This document shows, in pieces, positions 46,206 to 57,258 of a stretch of 64,000 nt of DNA (its first letter is position 1; the number at the start of each line of letters is the position of its first letter). Both the position numbers and the translations under genes were made by a program. The notes beneath the pieces are model-generated. The model made no database searches, had not been told where the DNA came from, and was given only the letters and a program-made list of their open reading frames with translations. The stretch lies in contig JADLZK010007675.1 of NCBI GenBank assembly GCA_015847255.1, forward strand, positions 1 to 64,000, given 5' to 3'. Origin of the DNA: Hyparrhenia diplandra. Lineage: Eukaryota; Streptophyta; Magnoliopsida; Poales; Poaceae.

Positions 46206-46764
46206 TTTTGTTTGGCTTTAGTCTAGTGGTTAAAGCTCCCTCAGTAGCATTGAGCAGACTAGATTTGAATTTCGAGGGTGGGTTAAAGAAACAAAAACAA
46301 TAGGTAGGGGGCTCTCTGGCCGATGGTTAAAAAACATTGTCTGATACGAGTGCGGGGTTGTTTCCGTATTCAACTATATTTATTCATGCATAAAATAGAT
46401 TCGATTAAATAATAGTAGTATGCTATATTATGCTTTCAAAGTGTAACTGTGGACCACAGTATTACTCGAATTATCGCAATTGTAGACCAGTTTTTGCCCA
46501 ATCATGCACCTAAGGTGTTTTTTTATATATATATATATATATAGAAAAGGACACCTAAGGTGGTTTGCTCATCTATATGTTACATGAAGGACGGCATACT
46601 TATAAAAGAGACGTTTAATTTGAGATCACCCCTGCTCAACAGGGGTAGTACTAAATCGACGATACGATCTTTGACGTAACGAATCCTTTGTTTTATCGTG
46701 CCAGGACAGGAACAGACATGGCGAAAGTGAAATGTTCACACGCAGTTACTGTATCCAGTAACAG
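46206..46764. other. Intergenic, weak tRNA-like stretch
   Basis: About 46213-46280 has TTTAGTCTAGTGGTTAAAGC and, further on, AGATTTGAATTTCG, spaced like tRNA A and B boxes. No cloverleaf or anticodon is convincing; it may be a SINE remnant. A (TA)n run lies at about 46521-46540. Confidence 0.25.
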
Positions 46765-47073
46765 ATGATCAGGCAAAGGTGGCAGCACATGATCCAAACA
46801 AGCTTTTTCAGACACATGAACTGTGGAGTGAGCCTGTCCTGTCCAGGTTCATTGGCATGGAGGCGGCGGCAAATTGCAGAGCCGCCGCAGCAGCAGCAGA
46901 AGTTGCAGCTCCAGCCCATACCTGCAAATGGATTCAGTGAACCTGCCCATGCCCAGGATGGCACGGGGATACATGTAGTTACGGCGATGCTGCAACAGCA
47001 GATGCCACCCTTTCATTCATTTCAGTGCTCTGACTCCGGTAGGCCGGTGGCCGGCCGGCTACTTGCTTGTTGA
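46765..47073 (+). CDS. Unassigned short ORF, probable gene relic
   Basis: A 102-codon frame (apparent non-ATG start) contains Gln-rich PPQQQQKLQLQPIPANGF followed by HAQDGTGIHVVTAML. Another frame across the same DNA reads AAHDPNKLFQTHELWSEPVL. The GC content and Gln/Pro bias look like grass coding sequence from a regulatory protein, but no domain is identifiable, no splice structure is evident, and it stops after the low-complexity part. Most likely a truncated exon. Confidence 0.2.
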   Translation: MIRQRWQHMIQTSFFRHMNCGVSLSCPGSLAWRRRQIAEPPQQQQKLQLQPIPANGFSEPAHAQDGTGIHVVTAMLQQQMPPFHSFQCSDSGRPVAGRLLAC

Positions 47074-47636
47074 GCGAGCATCTTGTTGGGCACTGCGTCA
47101 TCCCGATCGTGTAATCTCGACTCGCATAAAGGCACATCACCAAGTTGCCCTTGTTTATTACTTATATGGATTTGCAAGGTGATGAGCTCTGCCGTCGATC
47201 TATCAAGTATGGCGGCAATTAACAAAGCTTGATGGATCAGCCAATTCTATCTTATCTTGACTGCGTACTACTACTAAAGGTTAACAAGGCTTGTGCAGCA
47301 TGATGAGCTTCAAGAACAATCGTTGAGGCTCTTTTTATATATAATATGTAGGAAAAAACCGTTTTGCTGGATGATGCATACTACTTTTGGATTTTAGTTT
47401 GCATTTTTTTAAGAAGAAAAAACAGCATGGCAATTAATTTGGTCTCCGTTCTTTGTGGAGAAACACTTGGGAGTTATTATTTCTTTTAGCGCCTCTTATC
47501 AAATAGTAGATCCTTAACTTTTTGAGACAAAATAGTGTGCCCATATATGACACGTAACTTATCAATACTATTATACAAATTAGTGAAGCATTGCAATTGG
47601 AAATTCGTAACTAGACACCCATGCATTCCTGAATAA
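47074..47636. other. Intergenic, no feature recognised
   Basis: AT-rich; no ORF or repeat of note apart from a TATATATAATATG stretch near 47336. Confidence 0.4.
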
Positions 47637-47963
47637 GGGCAGGTACATTCGCCTCATATAGTGACACGTAATTTAAGACGACTTAATAAATTAGACGTAC
47701 ATTGGTTGTTCCTTTAAGTTGTCTCATAGTAGCTTGCAATTCCTTAATTTATGAGCAGAGAAAAAATAGGATTGTGAGATGCATGACGACAATAAGTCAT
47801 ACAATGGTATATAAGTTGTCTCGTACTCCTAAATTTTAGCTCATGAGACGGTTCTACCTCATTCTTTTTTTTTCTCTCTCTTCTTCCACGTCATCAAAAA
47901 TCCTACGTGGCGTTGCATGAGGCGAGGTATGAGACGACCTGACGTGTAGCAATGTACCCGCCC
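47637..47963. mobile_element. Tourist-type MITE (PIF/Harbinger), 327 bp
   Basis: The left end GGGCAGGTACATTCG and the right end (reverse complement GGGCGGGTACATTGC) form terminal inverted repeats. Direct TAA repeats flank both sides (47634-47636 and 47964-47966), the 3-bp target duplication of PIF/Harbinger elements. Non-coding interior. Confidence 0.75.
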
Positions 47964-48230
47964 TAACCGAAAACCTATAAGGGTGTTGTCAACGAGCACG
48001 ACCAAATCCACTAATGGAATGAAGGATGTATAACACGTCAGCTGCTGTTTCTAATTTCATATATCGAAACCAAACTAGGCGTGGCATGCTCCGTTTCACA
48101 CGACACTCTTTTTTCCTCCACGACGTTGACATTCTTATTCTTGTGTTCTCTTCCGGTGTGTTCCGCAATCCAAATGTCTAGTAAGAATCACCTTAAAAAG
48201 TAAGAATCACCAAAGACATGATTTTTTTTT
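47964..48230. other. Intergenic flank of the LINE insertion
   Basis: No gene. AAGAATCACC(T/A) is duplicated at about 48183 and 48202. The target site ATGATTTTTTTTT ends this stretch. Confidence 0.4.
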
Positions 48231-49168
48231 CCCAGATTGCACAGTCAGTGACTGTTGGGTAGATGGGGAATGGCAAGTAGACTTCAAAAGATCATTATCT
48301 AGTCAGGAATTTAATAGGTGGTTAGAGTTAGAAGAGGAGCTTTCAAATGTCAATCTTACTGACAATAAGGATGGGGTATTTTGGGCCTTGGATAAGACCA
48401 AGTGTTTTACCACTAAGTCTCTCTATCGTTTCATCACAGATAGGGGTATGCCTAGCAATGTGGCAGGGTATATCTGGAAGGCCAAGATTCCTAACAAGAT
48501 AAAATTTTTTCTGTGGCAAATTTTTAACAACAAGTTACAGGTGGCTCAATCCTTGATAAAGAGGGGTGGAAAGGTAAAGGGGATTGTTGTTTAGGAGATG
48601 GCATGGAATCTGTTAATCATCTTCTTTTTGGATGTCATCTTGCTAAATTTGTATGGAGTATGATTAGAGAAGTTTGGCATCTTGATGATAGTCCTATGAC
48701 ATTGTCAGATATGAATCATAGATGGCTGTACAGCAAGGGGCCGGTACCAGCCAGATTATTCATTGTCATTTTTTCTGCTTTTGCATGGGCGCTTTGGATC
48801 ACTAGAAACAAGATGGCGATTGAAAAAATTTATCCAAAATCACCAATTGATGTGATATACTTGGCCACTTCACTTTTGCAGCGGTGGGCGGTCCTGCTTA
48901 AGGAGAAAGACCAGCAGAGGATGAAGAAGATACGCAACGACATTCTGGAATGGATCAGGAACTTCAAGCCGAGCAAGTTGACGTCAACAGATATTGTAGA
49001 AATCTAGCGGCACTGTTTAGCTGTTATCCTTGAACTTTGTTTACTTTTATTCAGCTTTTGTTTTCTTTTCATGCTTTATTGTAAAGCTGGAAACCCCAGC
49101 TGACGATGATGTTTTGACGTTCTGGCTTTCTTAAAAACCGAGTTATCAAGCTCAATTTAAAAAAAAAA
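48231..49168 (+). mobile_element. 5'-truncated LINE, 3' end with zf-RVT domain, broken frame
   Basis: The sequence encodes the C-terminal part of a non-LTR retrotransposon polyprotein. KCFTTKSLYRFITDRG, then AGYIWKAKIPNKIKFFLWQI, then MESVNHLLFGCHLAKFVWS and FAWALWITRNKM match the zinc-binding region that follows plant reverse transcriptases. One frame runs from about 48237 to TAG at 48592 and the next from 48603 to TAG at 49005-49007; a one-base loss near 48580 separates KVKG from CCLGDG. A poly-A tail (about 49158-49168) and an 11-bp target duplication ATGATTTTTTT (48218-48228 and 49169-49179) prove insertion by target-primed reverse transcription. It is dead on arrival. Confidence 0.85.
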
Positions 49169-49179
49169 ATGATTTTTTT

Positions 49180-51329
49180 ATCTGTCATCTCTACTCTAGC
49201 TAGCTAGCTATTACAAGCACGTTTATTTTACTACTACCATGCATCTGGCATCATCTAATGCATCCAAACAGCATATTATGGCAGCCGCCGGCGGCCATCC
49301 GGCAACTTTTCACACCCTGCTGGCTGCTGCTGCTCCCCAAAAAGGACCCTTGTTGCGAGTTAGTGTTGAAAGATGTTAGGCTTTCACACCCTGTCCATCA
49401 AAGTCTAACTATGTATACTTAAACTAATCTCGTAAACCTAGCAACTAGCATCCATCATCCATCCTCTAATTAATCTTGTGTTTATTAGACACGTAAGCCT
49501 GCATCTTAACAACATTATATACATCATAGTAGAAAAGAGATGGAAAATAAAGGCCGCAATCAAGGCCTTTTTCCACGTCGTCCGATTTTTTTTTTTTTTT
49601 CCAAACGGGGCGTTGTCGAGCGGAGAGGCGTTTCCCGGCGGTTTTGTGTCCGCACCCTGTCGACACACGTCCCTGAACGGAACAGGATTTCGCCCACTAG
49701 GCACTAGGAGACGATTCTATATTTGTCACGTATCTCCTACCATATCTAGCGCTATCGCTTATTTAATTTCACGACAAGTATAGTATTAGGTGGAGACGCA
49801 CCGTTGTACCCCTTTTCTTCAGACTTGAGAGACGAGTCAATATTATACTAAACAAGAGTATTAATTAAGTCAGAGAATGAGATTAGGGAAGATACGCTAA
49901 AGCTACTACTGCTGTCTGATGCATTGTTAGTTAGCTAAATCCATCCAGGCAGTTGTTTCGGACATCGACGCCGTGCATGCCTAGAGCACCATTAACATTT
50001 GAGTTAATAACTTGATACTCCCTCCATCTCAAATTGTAAGTTATTCCAAGAACCTTGATGAAGAGTTAAAACATTTTATGTTTAATCAATTTTATATAAT
50101 AAGATAAGATAATAGCATTTAGAATATCAACTAAGTATTATACTAAGTAGTAGTATTGGATTTTTTGTTAATTATATTTTCATATACCTATTTGATGTCA
50201 TAAATTTTCGTAGTTCTCTCTGTAATTTTGGTCAAACTTAAAATGTGTTAACTCTCCAACATTGTTAGAGTGACTTACGTGGATGAATAGCACGAAAGTG
50301 TGATTAACGTTTTTTTAATCAAGCGGTAGTTTGTCATTCTTTCTCTTTCTTAAAAAATAAAAAGATTGTATGATCTGGTATTTCTTTAAGACATTATTGG
50401 AGCTACTCTTAGTGCTTGTAAATACTTCTATACTGTTATATGCACATCGGATCGATCGGTTGGTTTCCTTTTGTCGTAGCCGGCCGGGACATCTATCGCC
50501 AAATCAAGGCGCATGCATGCATCATATCATGCTGTATGATGTTCCTATAGTTGGAGTACGGAGTTACGTAATAAACTATGCCACAACTGTTCAACTTTTC
50601 GTTAATACAGTAGTCCTTTAGCCGACACGTCAATTATACAATTCTACTCCCCCCACTAGAGAAGGAGTGCTCTCTCTCATCATCGGCGTCAAGCAAGTCC
50701 TGATCAGGATGGGTCAGCACCACCCCAGATGAATGACCCACTTATCTAGGGCACTCATTCATGACGTAATACCAACTTGTTCTTAATTTTCCTACTTTTT
50801 CTTTGATCTTGACAATTTTCCTCTTATTATTGACTATATACTTATAGAACCCTCGCATTTCATTCATTAGCCTGTTTTGTCTCGCTTTTTTTCGGTTTCT
50901 TTGAAAATACTCCCTGTCATATAAGGAGAATGAAAATATTGCTTCCTAAAGAGTTAAACAATTTCAAATTTGACTATATTTAAACAAAATGGTATCAAAA
51001 TCTGTATTTTCAAATATGTATATACAAAAAAAATCATGAGTTGTGTAGTTATATATTTAATATGCATTATAAATGGTAGTATCTTTTCTACATGTTTGGT
51101 CAAACTTGATATTATTTAACTCAACGAAGCAAATTTTTTTTGCTTTTTTTTTAGAATCAAGGACTGACTTATTTTTATTAATATGAATACTCCTATATGA
51201 GTAGAAGGTTTGCCCTCCTTTTGTTCTAGACAAGTATACTACTTAAAAAAAGATCCATTCAAATGAGTATATGTTTGGGTGCCCGATCCATCTTGGCTTT
51301 AGAACATGAGAGTAGGAACGCTCATTTAG
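49180..51329. other. Intergenic with MITE remnants
   Basis: ACTCCCTCCATCTCAAATTG near 50016 begins a degraded MITE (about 50016-50260), and AATACTCCCTGTCATATAAGG near 50907 begins another (about 50907-51130). Right ends are eroded. No gene recognised. Confidence 0.4.
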
Positions 51330-51560
51330 GCCGCGTCTCGTAGGGCATTTAGAGCCTAGGGCTCAGAGGGGCTCCGACTACTATTCATCGCTAGTTGTAC
51401 CGTAGCTCGGAGCCAAAGGAGCTCCAAAACGTGGCTTCTCGGCTCCGGCTCTTTCCAGGTTGAATTTTGCCTCAATTTCCAAACGGCTCAATGCTACAGT
51501 GTTTAACGGTGTCACGAGAGGAGCCGCCAAAACTCCAAGAGCTGCGCTAAACACACCCTG
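51330..51560. mobile_element. Possible GC-richer MITE
   Basis: A ~230-bp block starting GGCCGCGTCTCGTAGGGC and ending GCTAAACACACCCTG contains many GGAGCTCC/GGCTCC words in both orientations and a central ACTATTCATCG...GCTACAGTGTTTAAC. This resembles a hAT-type grass MITE whose ends read GTGTGTTTAGC; the left end is diverged. Uncertain. Confidence 0.3.
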
Positions 51561-52045
51561 AGTTGCTTCATCTTTAGTAGCTCTTCTATGCGCTATGACA
51601 AAAAAACATTACTTTGATGTCTTCCCTCAAAATGAAATAAGAGCTAATAAAACTATCATTTTTATCTTCATACGTATAGGCTCTAGCTCCTTCGCGTAAT
51701 GTAGCAAGAGCCAGAGCACGGAGCAAGGAAGTGGGAAACAAGCTTTTGAGTTATTATTTTTTTTAAAAAAACAAATTGTTTATCACACACACATATATTT
51801 GTCCCCTATATTTGGCCACGAATTCGTTGGACACCATCCCATCCCTGTGTCCAGCCCAACCCTGCATGATTGGTCCTAAACGCGCGCGAGCAAACGCATG
51901 GCTCCCAATTATTGGCGCTCGACGGCTCCTAAATCCACTGCCCCCTCAAAAAAAAAAAGAGGCAAAAAGAAAACAAGAGGCATGGAAGCAAAGGCGCCTA
52001 GAAACAAGGACAGCGGCAAGAAGGAAGGAGCTTGAATCTCCGCCC

Positions 52046-52262
52046 CATAAATATCCTTCTCCGCCACTTGCAAATTTTCCTATTCCATTTCTTCTTCCTC
52101 CCTGCACCTTCCTTCTCCTTGGAAGCGAGAGAGGGAGAGGAGGGAGGGGGAGAGGGAGGAGCGAGCGAGGCATCGGTGAGCTCGGCTCGGGAGGTCCTAC
52201 CCTTCCCCAGCCCACTCACCACACCACGCTCTCTCCTCTCACCAACTCTCTCTCTCTCTCTT
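52046..52262 (+). promoter_or_regulatory. TATA-like box and CT-rich 5' leader of the F-box gene
   Basis: CATAAATAT at 52046-52054 is the best TATA-like sequence upstream. A CT-rich leader follows, ending in TCTCTCTCTCTCTCTT at 52247-52262, as often seen near grass transcription starts. The 5' UTR would then be long, about 750 bp, unless an intron is removed. Confidence 0.3.
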
Positions 52263-52821
52263 ATCTCCTTCCAAGATCCCACCCACCATTTTTTTTTTTT
52301 TTCTTGTCCACCACACCATTCTTGCTATAGGAGCATTCCTTGATCTTTCGCTCGTTCCAGTCGCCCGTTTTCCAGCTCCCGGAGATCCCATCTCGATCGG
52401 CCACCACCACCACCAGCTCCAAGAGGCGGCAGGCCAGATTCCATTTCCAGCTCGAATTTGAGCTCAATTTGCGCCGCTGAGCTCGAATCAATCCGGGAAC
52501 ATCCTGCTCGGCAACAAGTGTCCTTCGTCCCCCGATCCCCGGGCTTCGATTCGATCGAATCCGACCTAATTTCATTGCGTCATCGTGTCTGTGTCCTTGT
52601 TTTTTAATCTCCTCTCGCTGCGCTTTTCCTCCCTGTCGCAAAGTGGGTTCCATCGCGTCACCCGCACGGCTCCAAAAAGGAAGGCGAGAGCTTGATGCGG
52701 TCTTGGTCGTAGCAACACACAGCAACTCCACTGCTGCTGGCCTCGCTTGCTGTTGTTGACGCAGCAGCTAGCGGCTCCGGCAGCGGCAGCGGCAGCGGGG
52801 CTCCCCCGCCAGCGGGTGCTG

Positions 52822-55397
52822 ATGCTTGCCCTGCTCGCCGCCTTGGCCGTCGCCTGCGTGCTCTTCTTGTCCAGGCCATGCGCGCGTGACATGAGACTGT
52901 TCCTCGCCTCGCTGTGCCAGCAGCTCCTGCTCTCCCTGCTCGGGTTCCTGGCAGGCCTCCGCCTGCTCGGCCTCGGCGGCGTCTCGTCCGCGGCCACAGA
53001 GACCATGCCGCTCATGCCGTCCTTCAAGAGGAAGCGGGCCGCGGCCACGCTCGAGAATGTTGCCGCGGAGGATGCCGCCGCCTCCGCCGGCGAGCCGTCG
53101 GTGCTCGACCTGCCGGAGCTGGCCATCGATTGCATTCTCGAGAGGCTGCAGCCGGCGGAGCTGCGGAGCATGGCCGCCGTCTGCCGCTCCATGCGCGAGC
53201 GCTGCCGCGGGGACCACCTCTGGGAGCGCCACATGACCAGCAAGTGGGGCCGTGTCCTGGGCCGCGCCGCCGGGGACGAATGGAGGACGCACGTGGCGTC
53301 CGTCACCGAGTCCGGCGCCGCCGGCTCCGGCTCCGGCTCCGTCTCGGGCGGCGGTGGCAAGCGCCGGAGGTGGCTCGCCGCGCTGTCCTGCGTTTGCCCC
53401 GTGGTGTCCTGGATCCGGCCCAAGCCCGACGCTGGCAAGTCCTCCGCCCCCGTGCTGGATGATTCCGTCATGTCGTGGTACCTGTCCATGGAGAGCGGCA
53501 AGTTCTGGTTCCCGGCTCAGGTCTACAACCGCGAGGTACCATCTCAAGTCTTGCCATTTACTACTAGCTACCAAAGCTTTGCTAACTACCACTCTCTGTT
53601 CGTCCTCACTAGTGCTAATTACTGACTTTTTAGTGTTGGATAGATTGCCGGAAATATTTTACATCCCAATTTGGTTTAATAATACTGTAGTAGTATATTT
53701 GCCTCTCTGCTCTCAGTCCTGGACAGGCTTGCAATACACCTTAATTTGGTCAAATACTTGGATTGCAGCGTGCTTATTACATTTCTGTTCTTGTTGGCAC
53801 TTGTTCTTTGTTAGTTTCAAACCTTAATTTGCGGATGTTTCCTTTCTGTTTTGCAGCATGGGCATGTTGGGTTCATGATGTCATGCTATGATGCAGAGCT
53901 CAGTTATGATTTCCACACTGACACATTCCGTGCAAGGTATGAATGACTTTTCCTGGTTTTTTCCTTTGATGGCCAAGAAAAGATGTGGGCATGTTCTGAT
54001 GAAATATGATCATTACAATTTCCTCAAAAAATAAAAAGATCTTTACAAGCTGAAAACTAGCTTGTTTCTTCAAATTGCCTGCTTATTCTTAAAATTGTTT
54101 ATGTGCCAGGTATCCACCACACGGTCGACGGACTGTGGTCTTGGAGGATGGTGTGCAATGGGACAGGGTCAGGGCACCACCTGTCGACACTCTTGCGCAT
54201 GATCTGCACACCTCAGACTGCCTACATGAACTCCGGCCTGGTGATCATATTGAGATTCAGTGGAGAAGGAACAAAGAATTCCCATATGGTATGTTCCCGA
54301 GCACCCAACAATGCTTGCTTTAGGCTGTGCCAGTGGAATCATTAAACACTGCCGTATGGCATATACTAATCTTATCTGATAGTGGTGGTGAGTATTTTAT
54401 CAGTGGATAGTGTGTTCATTCATGCACTTCTATGTCTGGCAGGCTGGTGGTATGGAGTTGTTGGGCACTTGGAGTCATGTGATGGAAATGAACACTTTTG
54501 TCGGTGTCATCTTAGTGGTGAGAATATCTTTAAGCAAAATAGCTACTTATTGAATTGACTAATAATCACAGAAGTTGCTGTATGCACATCTGCTTTTAAT
54601 AGTCATGAACATGCCCAAACATTATTATATGGCAACATCATTGCTTCAAACCCATTTTCCTCAAGCATTTCAGAAAAGCAAAATAGTAGCCCCAGAATGG
54701 TCAATTAAGATATGTAGCATATGTTTGACCTTAATTGTGCTATAAGGGTGTTGCACACTAATGTGTGTTCCTATTAATAAACTAAACTGCCATTTTTAAC
54801 TATAGTTATGTAAGCAGCTGGCTCTTGCCATGTATGGACATATTCAATTCTGTGATGAAACCATCTATTTTTAGGCAGTAAACTTTCATTTATTTATAAT
54901 TGGTCTATCCAAAGGTCAGAATCACTTGTTCTGAAGTCTGAAGAATGTCTAGTGTTAGACACATGTAGGATATTTGAGGTCAAGAATCACAATCTTAGAT
55001 GGGATATTAAATCTTATATCAATTCATTCCTTCTAAATGAATCCAAAAATATTTGTGTTATTTTAATTGCACTCGGACTTGAATGTCCTGTTACGGTGCA
55101 TTTTTCATGAATGGAATACCACTTGAGATGATCCTTAGTAATTTATCTTTAGACCTTTTGTGATTTCATTTACTACTCAAATTAACCCCGACTGTTGGTT
55201 ATGCTGCAGATACCGTCGTGCTGGAGTTCAATCAGTACACGCCAGGCTCAAGATGGAGGCAAGCGCTGGTGAATCGGAAGGAACATAGGGAAGAGGGCAA
55301 TGAGGGCGACGGGTTCTACGGCGGTGTAAGGAAGCTCCGCAGCAAGGATGACATCTCCAAGTGGAAGCAGCTGTGGCCAACAGACATCCTGGAGTAA
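52822..55397 (+). CDS. F-box protein, At2g26850/At2g32560-like, five exons, intact
   Basis: Exons by splice signals: 52822-53535, 53857-53936, 54110-54288, 54443-54517 and 55210-55397, giving 411 residues ending WPTDILE. F-box proteins recruit targets to SCF ubiquitin ligases by binding SKP1. The F-box spans about residues 94-143 (VLDLPELAIDCILERLQPAE, then CRSMRERCRGDHLWERHM). The C-terminal half matches this small plant family strongly: FWFPAQVYNRE, GHVGFMMSCYDAELSYD, RPGDHIEIQWRRNKEFPYG, GWWYGVVGHLESC, EFNQYTPGSRWRQ, EEGNEGDGFYGGVRKL. Two hydrophobic N-terminal stretches (about residues 1-17 and 26-53) are also seen in relatives and may anchor it to a membrane. The first ATG in the frame is 52822; the frame stays open upstream to at least 52747 without an ATG. 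Substrate is unknown. Exon 1 is about 70% GC, later exons much less. Confidence 0.92.
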
Positions 55398-57258
55398 CAA
55401 GAACATATATTCCTTCTCACATTGGGATTGATCAATTGCTCAATTGACATACCTTTCATTATTGACCATTGCCGTGCTCTGTCCACGGCCAATTCCTCTG
55501 TCGTGCTGTTGCACATGGATTAGAAGAACATAAGGTGGTAACAAATCCTGTAGCTGGACAAAGGGTGTAAACTTATTGTCAGGCATGCCGGGCGCAGACC
55601 GCTTCCTATTCATTCATGGGACTGTAACTGTAGACCGGCCTATAACTCTAAGCAGTCTGCGTCTTATGCCTGCTGTTGTAGCTGTAGAGCAGAAAGATCA
55701 AATGTAAATTACATTTTTTTAGCTCAAATTCACGATGAATTGGTGCAGTGTCTCTCATTTGTCCTTTCATGGAACCTGAACCACTGACGCTGGTTCTGGT
55801 TGAATATGGGTGGAACACCTTTGGGGCATCTCTCCTCTTCAGGGCTTCAAAGCAGCAGGACTTCTTTTTCCTCCCTTCCAGCGGCAATCGGCAGTTTCAC
55901 AGAGTAGTTTGTAGAGGAGCAATTTTGGGGGACGGAATTCTGCTTTGTTTTGAGCATGGGTACCGGCAACGGTATTCAGAAAAACGGTTACCCAAAGCAG
56001 GTAGCCGTGAATCGACAAAACCTGATTGTCTTAATTATTGTTGCCTTAGAGCAACTCCAAGAGCTCTCTAAAAAATTAACGCTCAAATCTCCTTATTAGG
56101 GTCTCATTTTCAGCAATTGTTTCTCTTAAAAATAGTTTCCACCACAACAACTCCCTAAAATTTATATCCAAAAATAGTTTTGAGTCCACCACGTCATCAG
56201 TTTGTTGGATCATGATTTTTTTTTATGTCCCCAAAACTTGGGGGGCGAGCTGTTGGACCTATGATTTGCTGGTAACCACTCAAATATCAGTTTTAGGGGT
56301 GCTATTAGTCTTCTCTTGAAGATGCTCTTATATGTATATATGGACTTGATTAGCATGTGAATTTCATGCAACCACAACAGGCCTGATTGCCAATGGAATT
56401 TCCCAGGAAAAATACAAATCGAAATGGCAAAACATTTTATGGGCCTACAAGTAGAATCTGCTGGGCCGGTTGACACATCTAAGCCCACAAACAAGGAATG
56501 CTATCCTTGAATGAAAGGGATAAAAAAAGAGTAGCTGTTCCTTTCCTGTGATTTTCAGGCTCTGGCAGAAAGTGTGATTTTCAAGCTCCGGCAAAAAGTG
56601 GATGATCAAAGAAAGAAGATGACTGATTCCCCCTCCCCATGTACTCTTATGTTTTAGAGATCGTTTTCTGCCTTCTTATCCATTTTATATGCTCATAAAA
56701 AAAATCCATTTTGTATCCTAGATTTTGTTTTTTTTTTCTGAATATATATCAGGTTGTTTGAGACACTCTTTTAAGTGTCTTTTTTTTTTTAAAAAAAGCA
56801 AGGTTTATTGTTTATCATTTCTTTTATACAAAAAAAATAGAGGGGATGTGCATTATCGATGTCATAATAGCAACTGTATTAATAAAAAGATAAAAAAGAA
56901 TGAGCACTCTGGGAATGCGACAAATGCAGTTAGACACATGAGCGAGATGGAAAGCATCGAAACTTCATCTGGCGCTAACCGCTAATCTCTTGCAAGCGTA
57001 CAATACACGTATACGAAGAACTTACAAACGCATGAACGAACAACCGCCATTACAGTCATCGCCTCGATCGCGAGCTGAATTTCGCTGATTGATAAAAGGG
57101 AAGAAGAAGAAGAAGAAGATGCAATAGCTAGCAGCAGTATATGGCCGGGTATGTACATCTTTTGCGTCAAGCGATCTTGACATGGCAAACTCACGATCTT
57201 AGCACGCAGTAAAAGGATGGATGATCGAGCCTCACATCATCCATCCATCAGTCCCCTT
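55398..57258. other. Intergenic between F-box gene and LNK-like gene, no gene recognised
   Basis: Holds the 3' UTR of the F-box gene and presumably that of the minus-strand LNK-like gene. Near 56565 a short CAGGCTCTGGCAGAAAGTG/CAAGCTCCGGCAAAAAGTG block is duplicated. A (GAA)n run lies near 57100. Other ORFs are short and unsupported. Confidence 0.4.

Noticed and set aside
46213..46280. tRNA gene
   Set aside because: A- and B-box-like words are present but no cloverleaf with a sensible anticodon stem; at most a SINE remnant.
52572..53592. Minus-strand frames of 274 and 309 codons
   Set aside because: Antisense shadows of the GC-rich first exon of the F-box gene.
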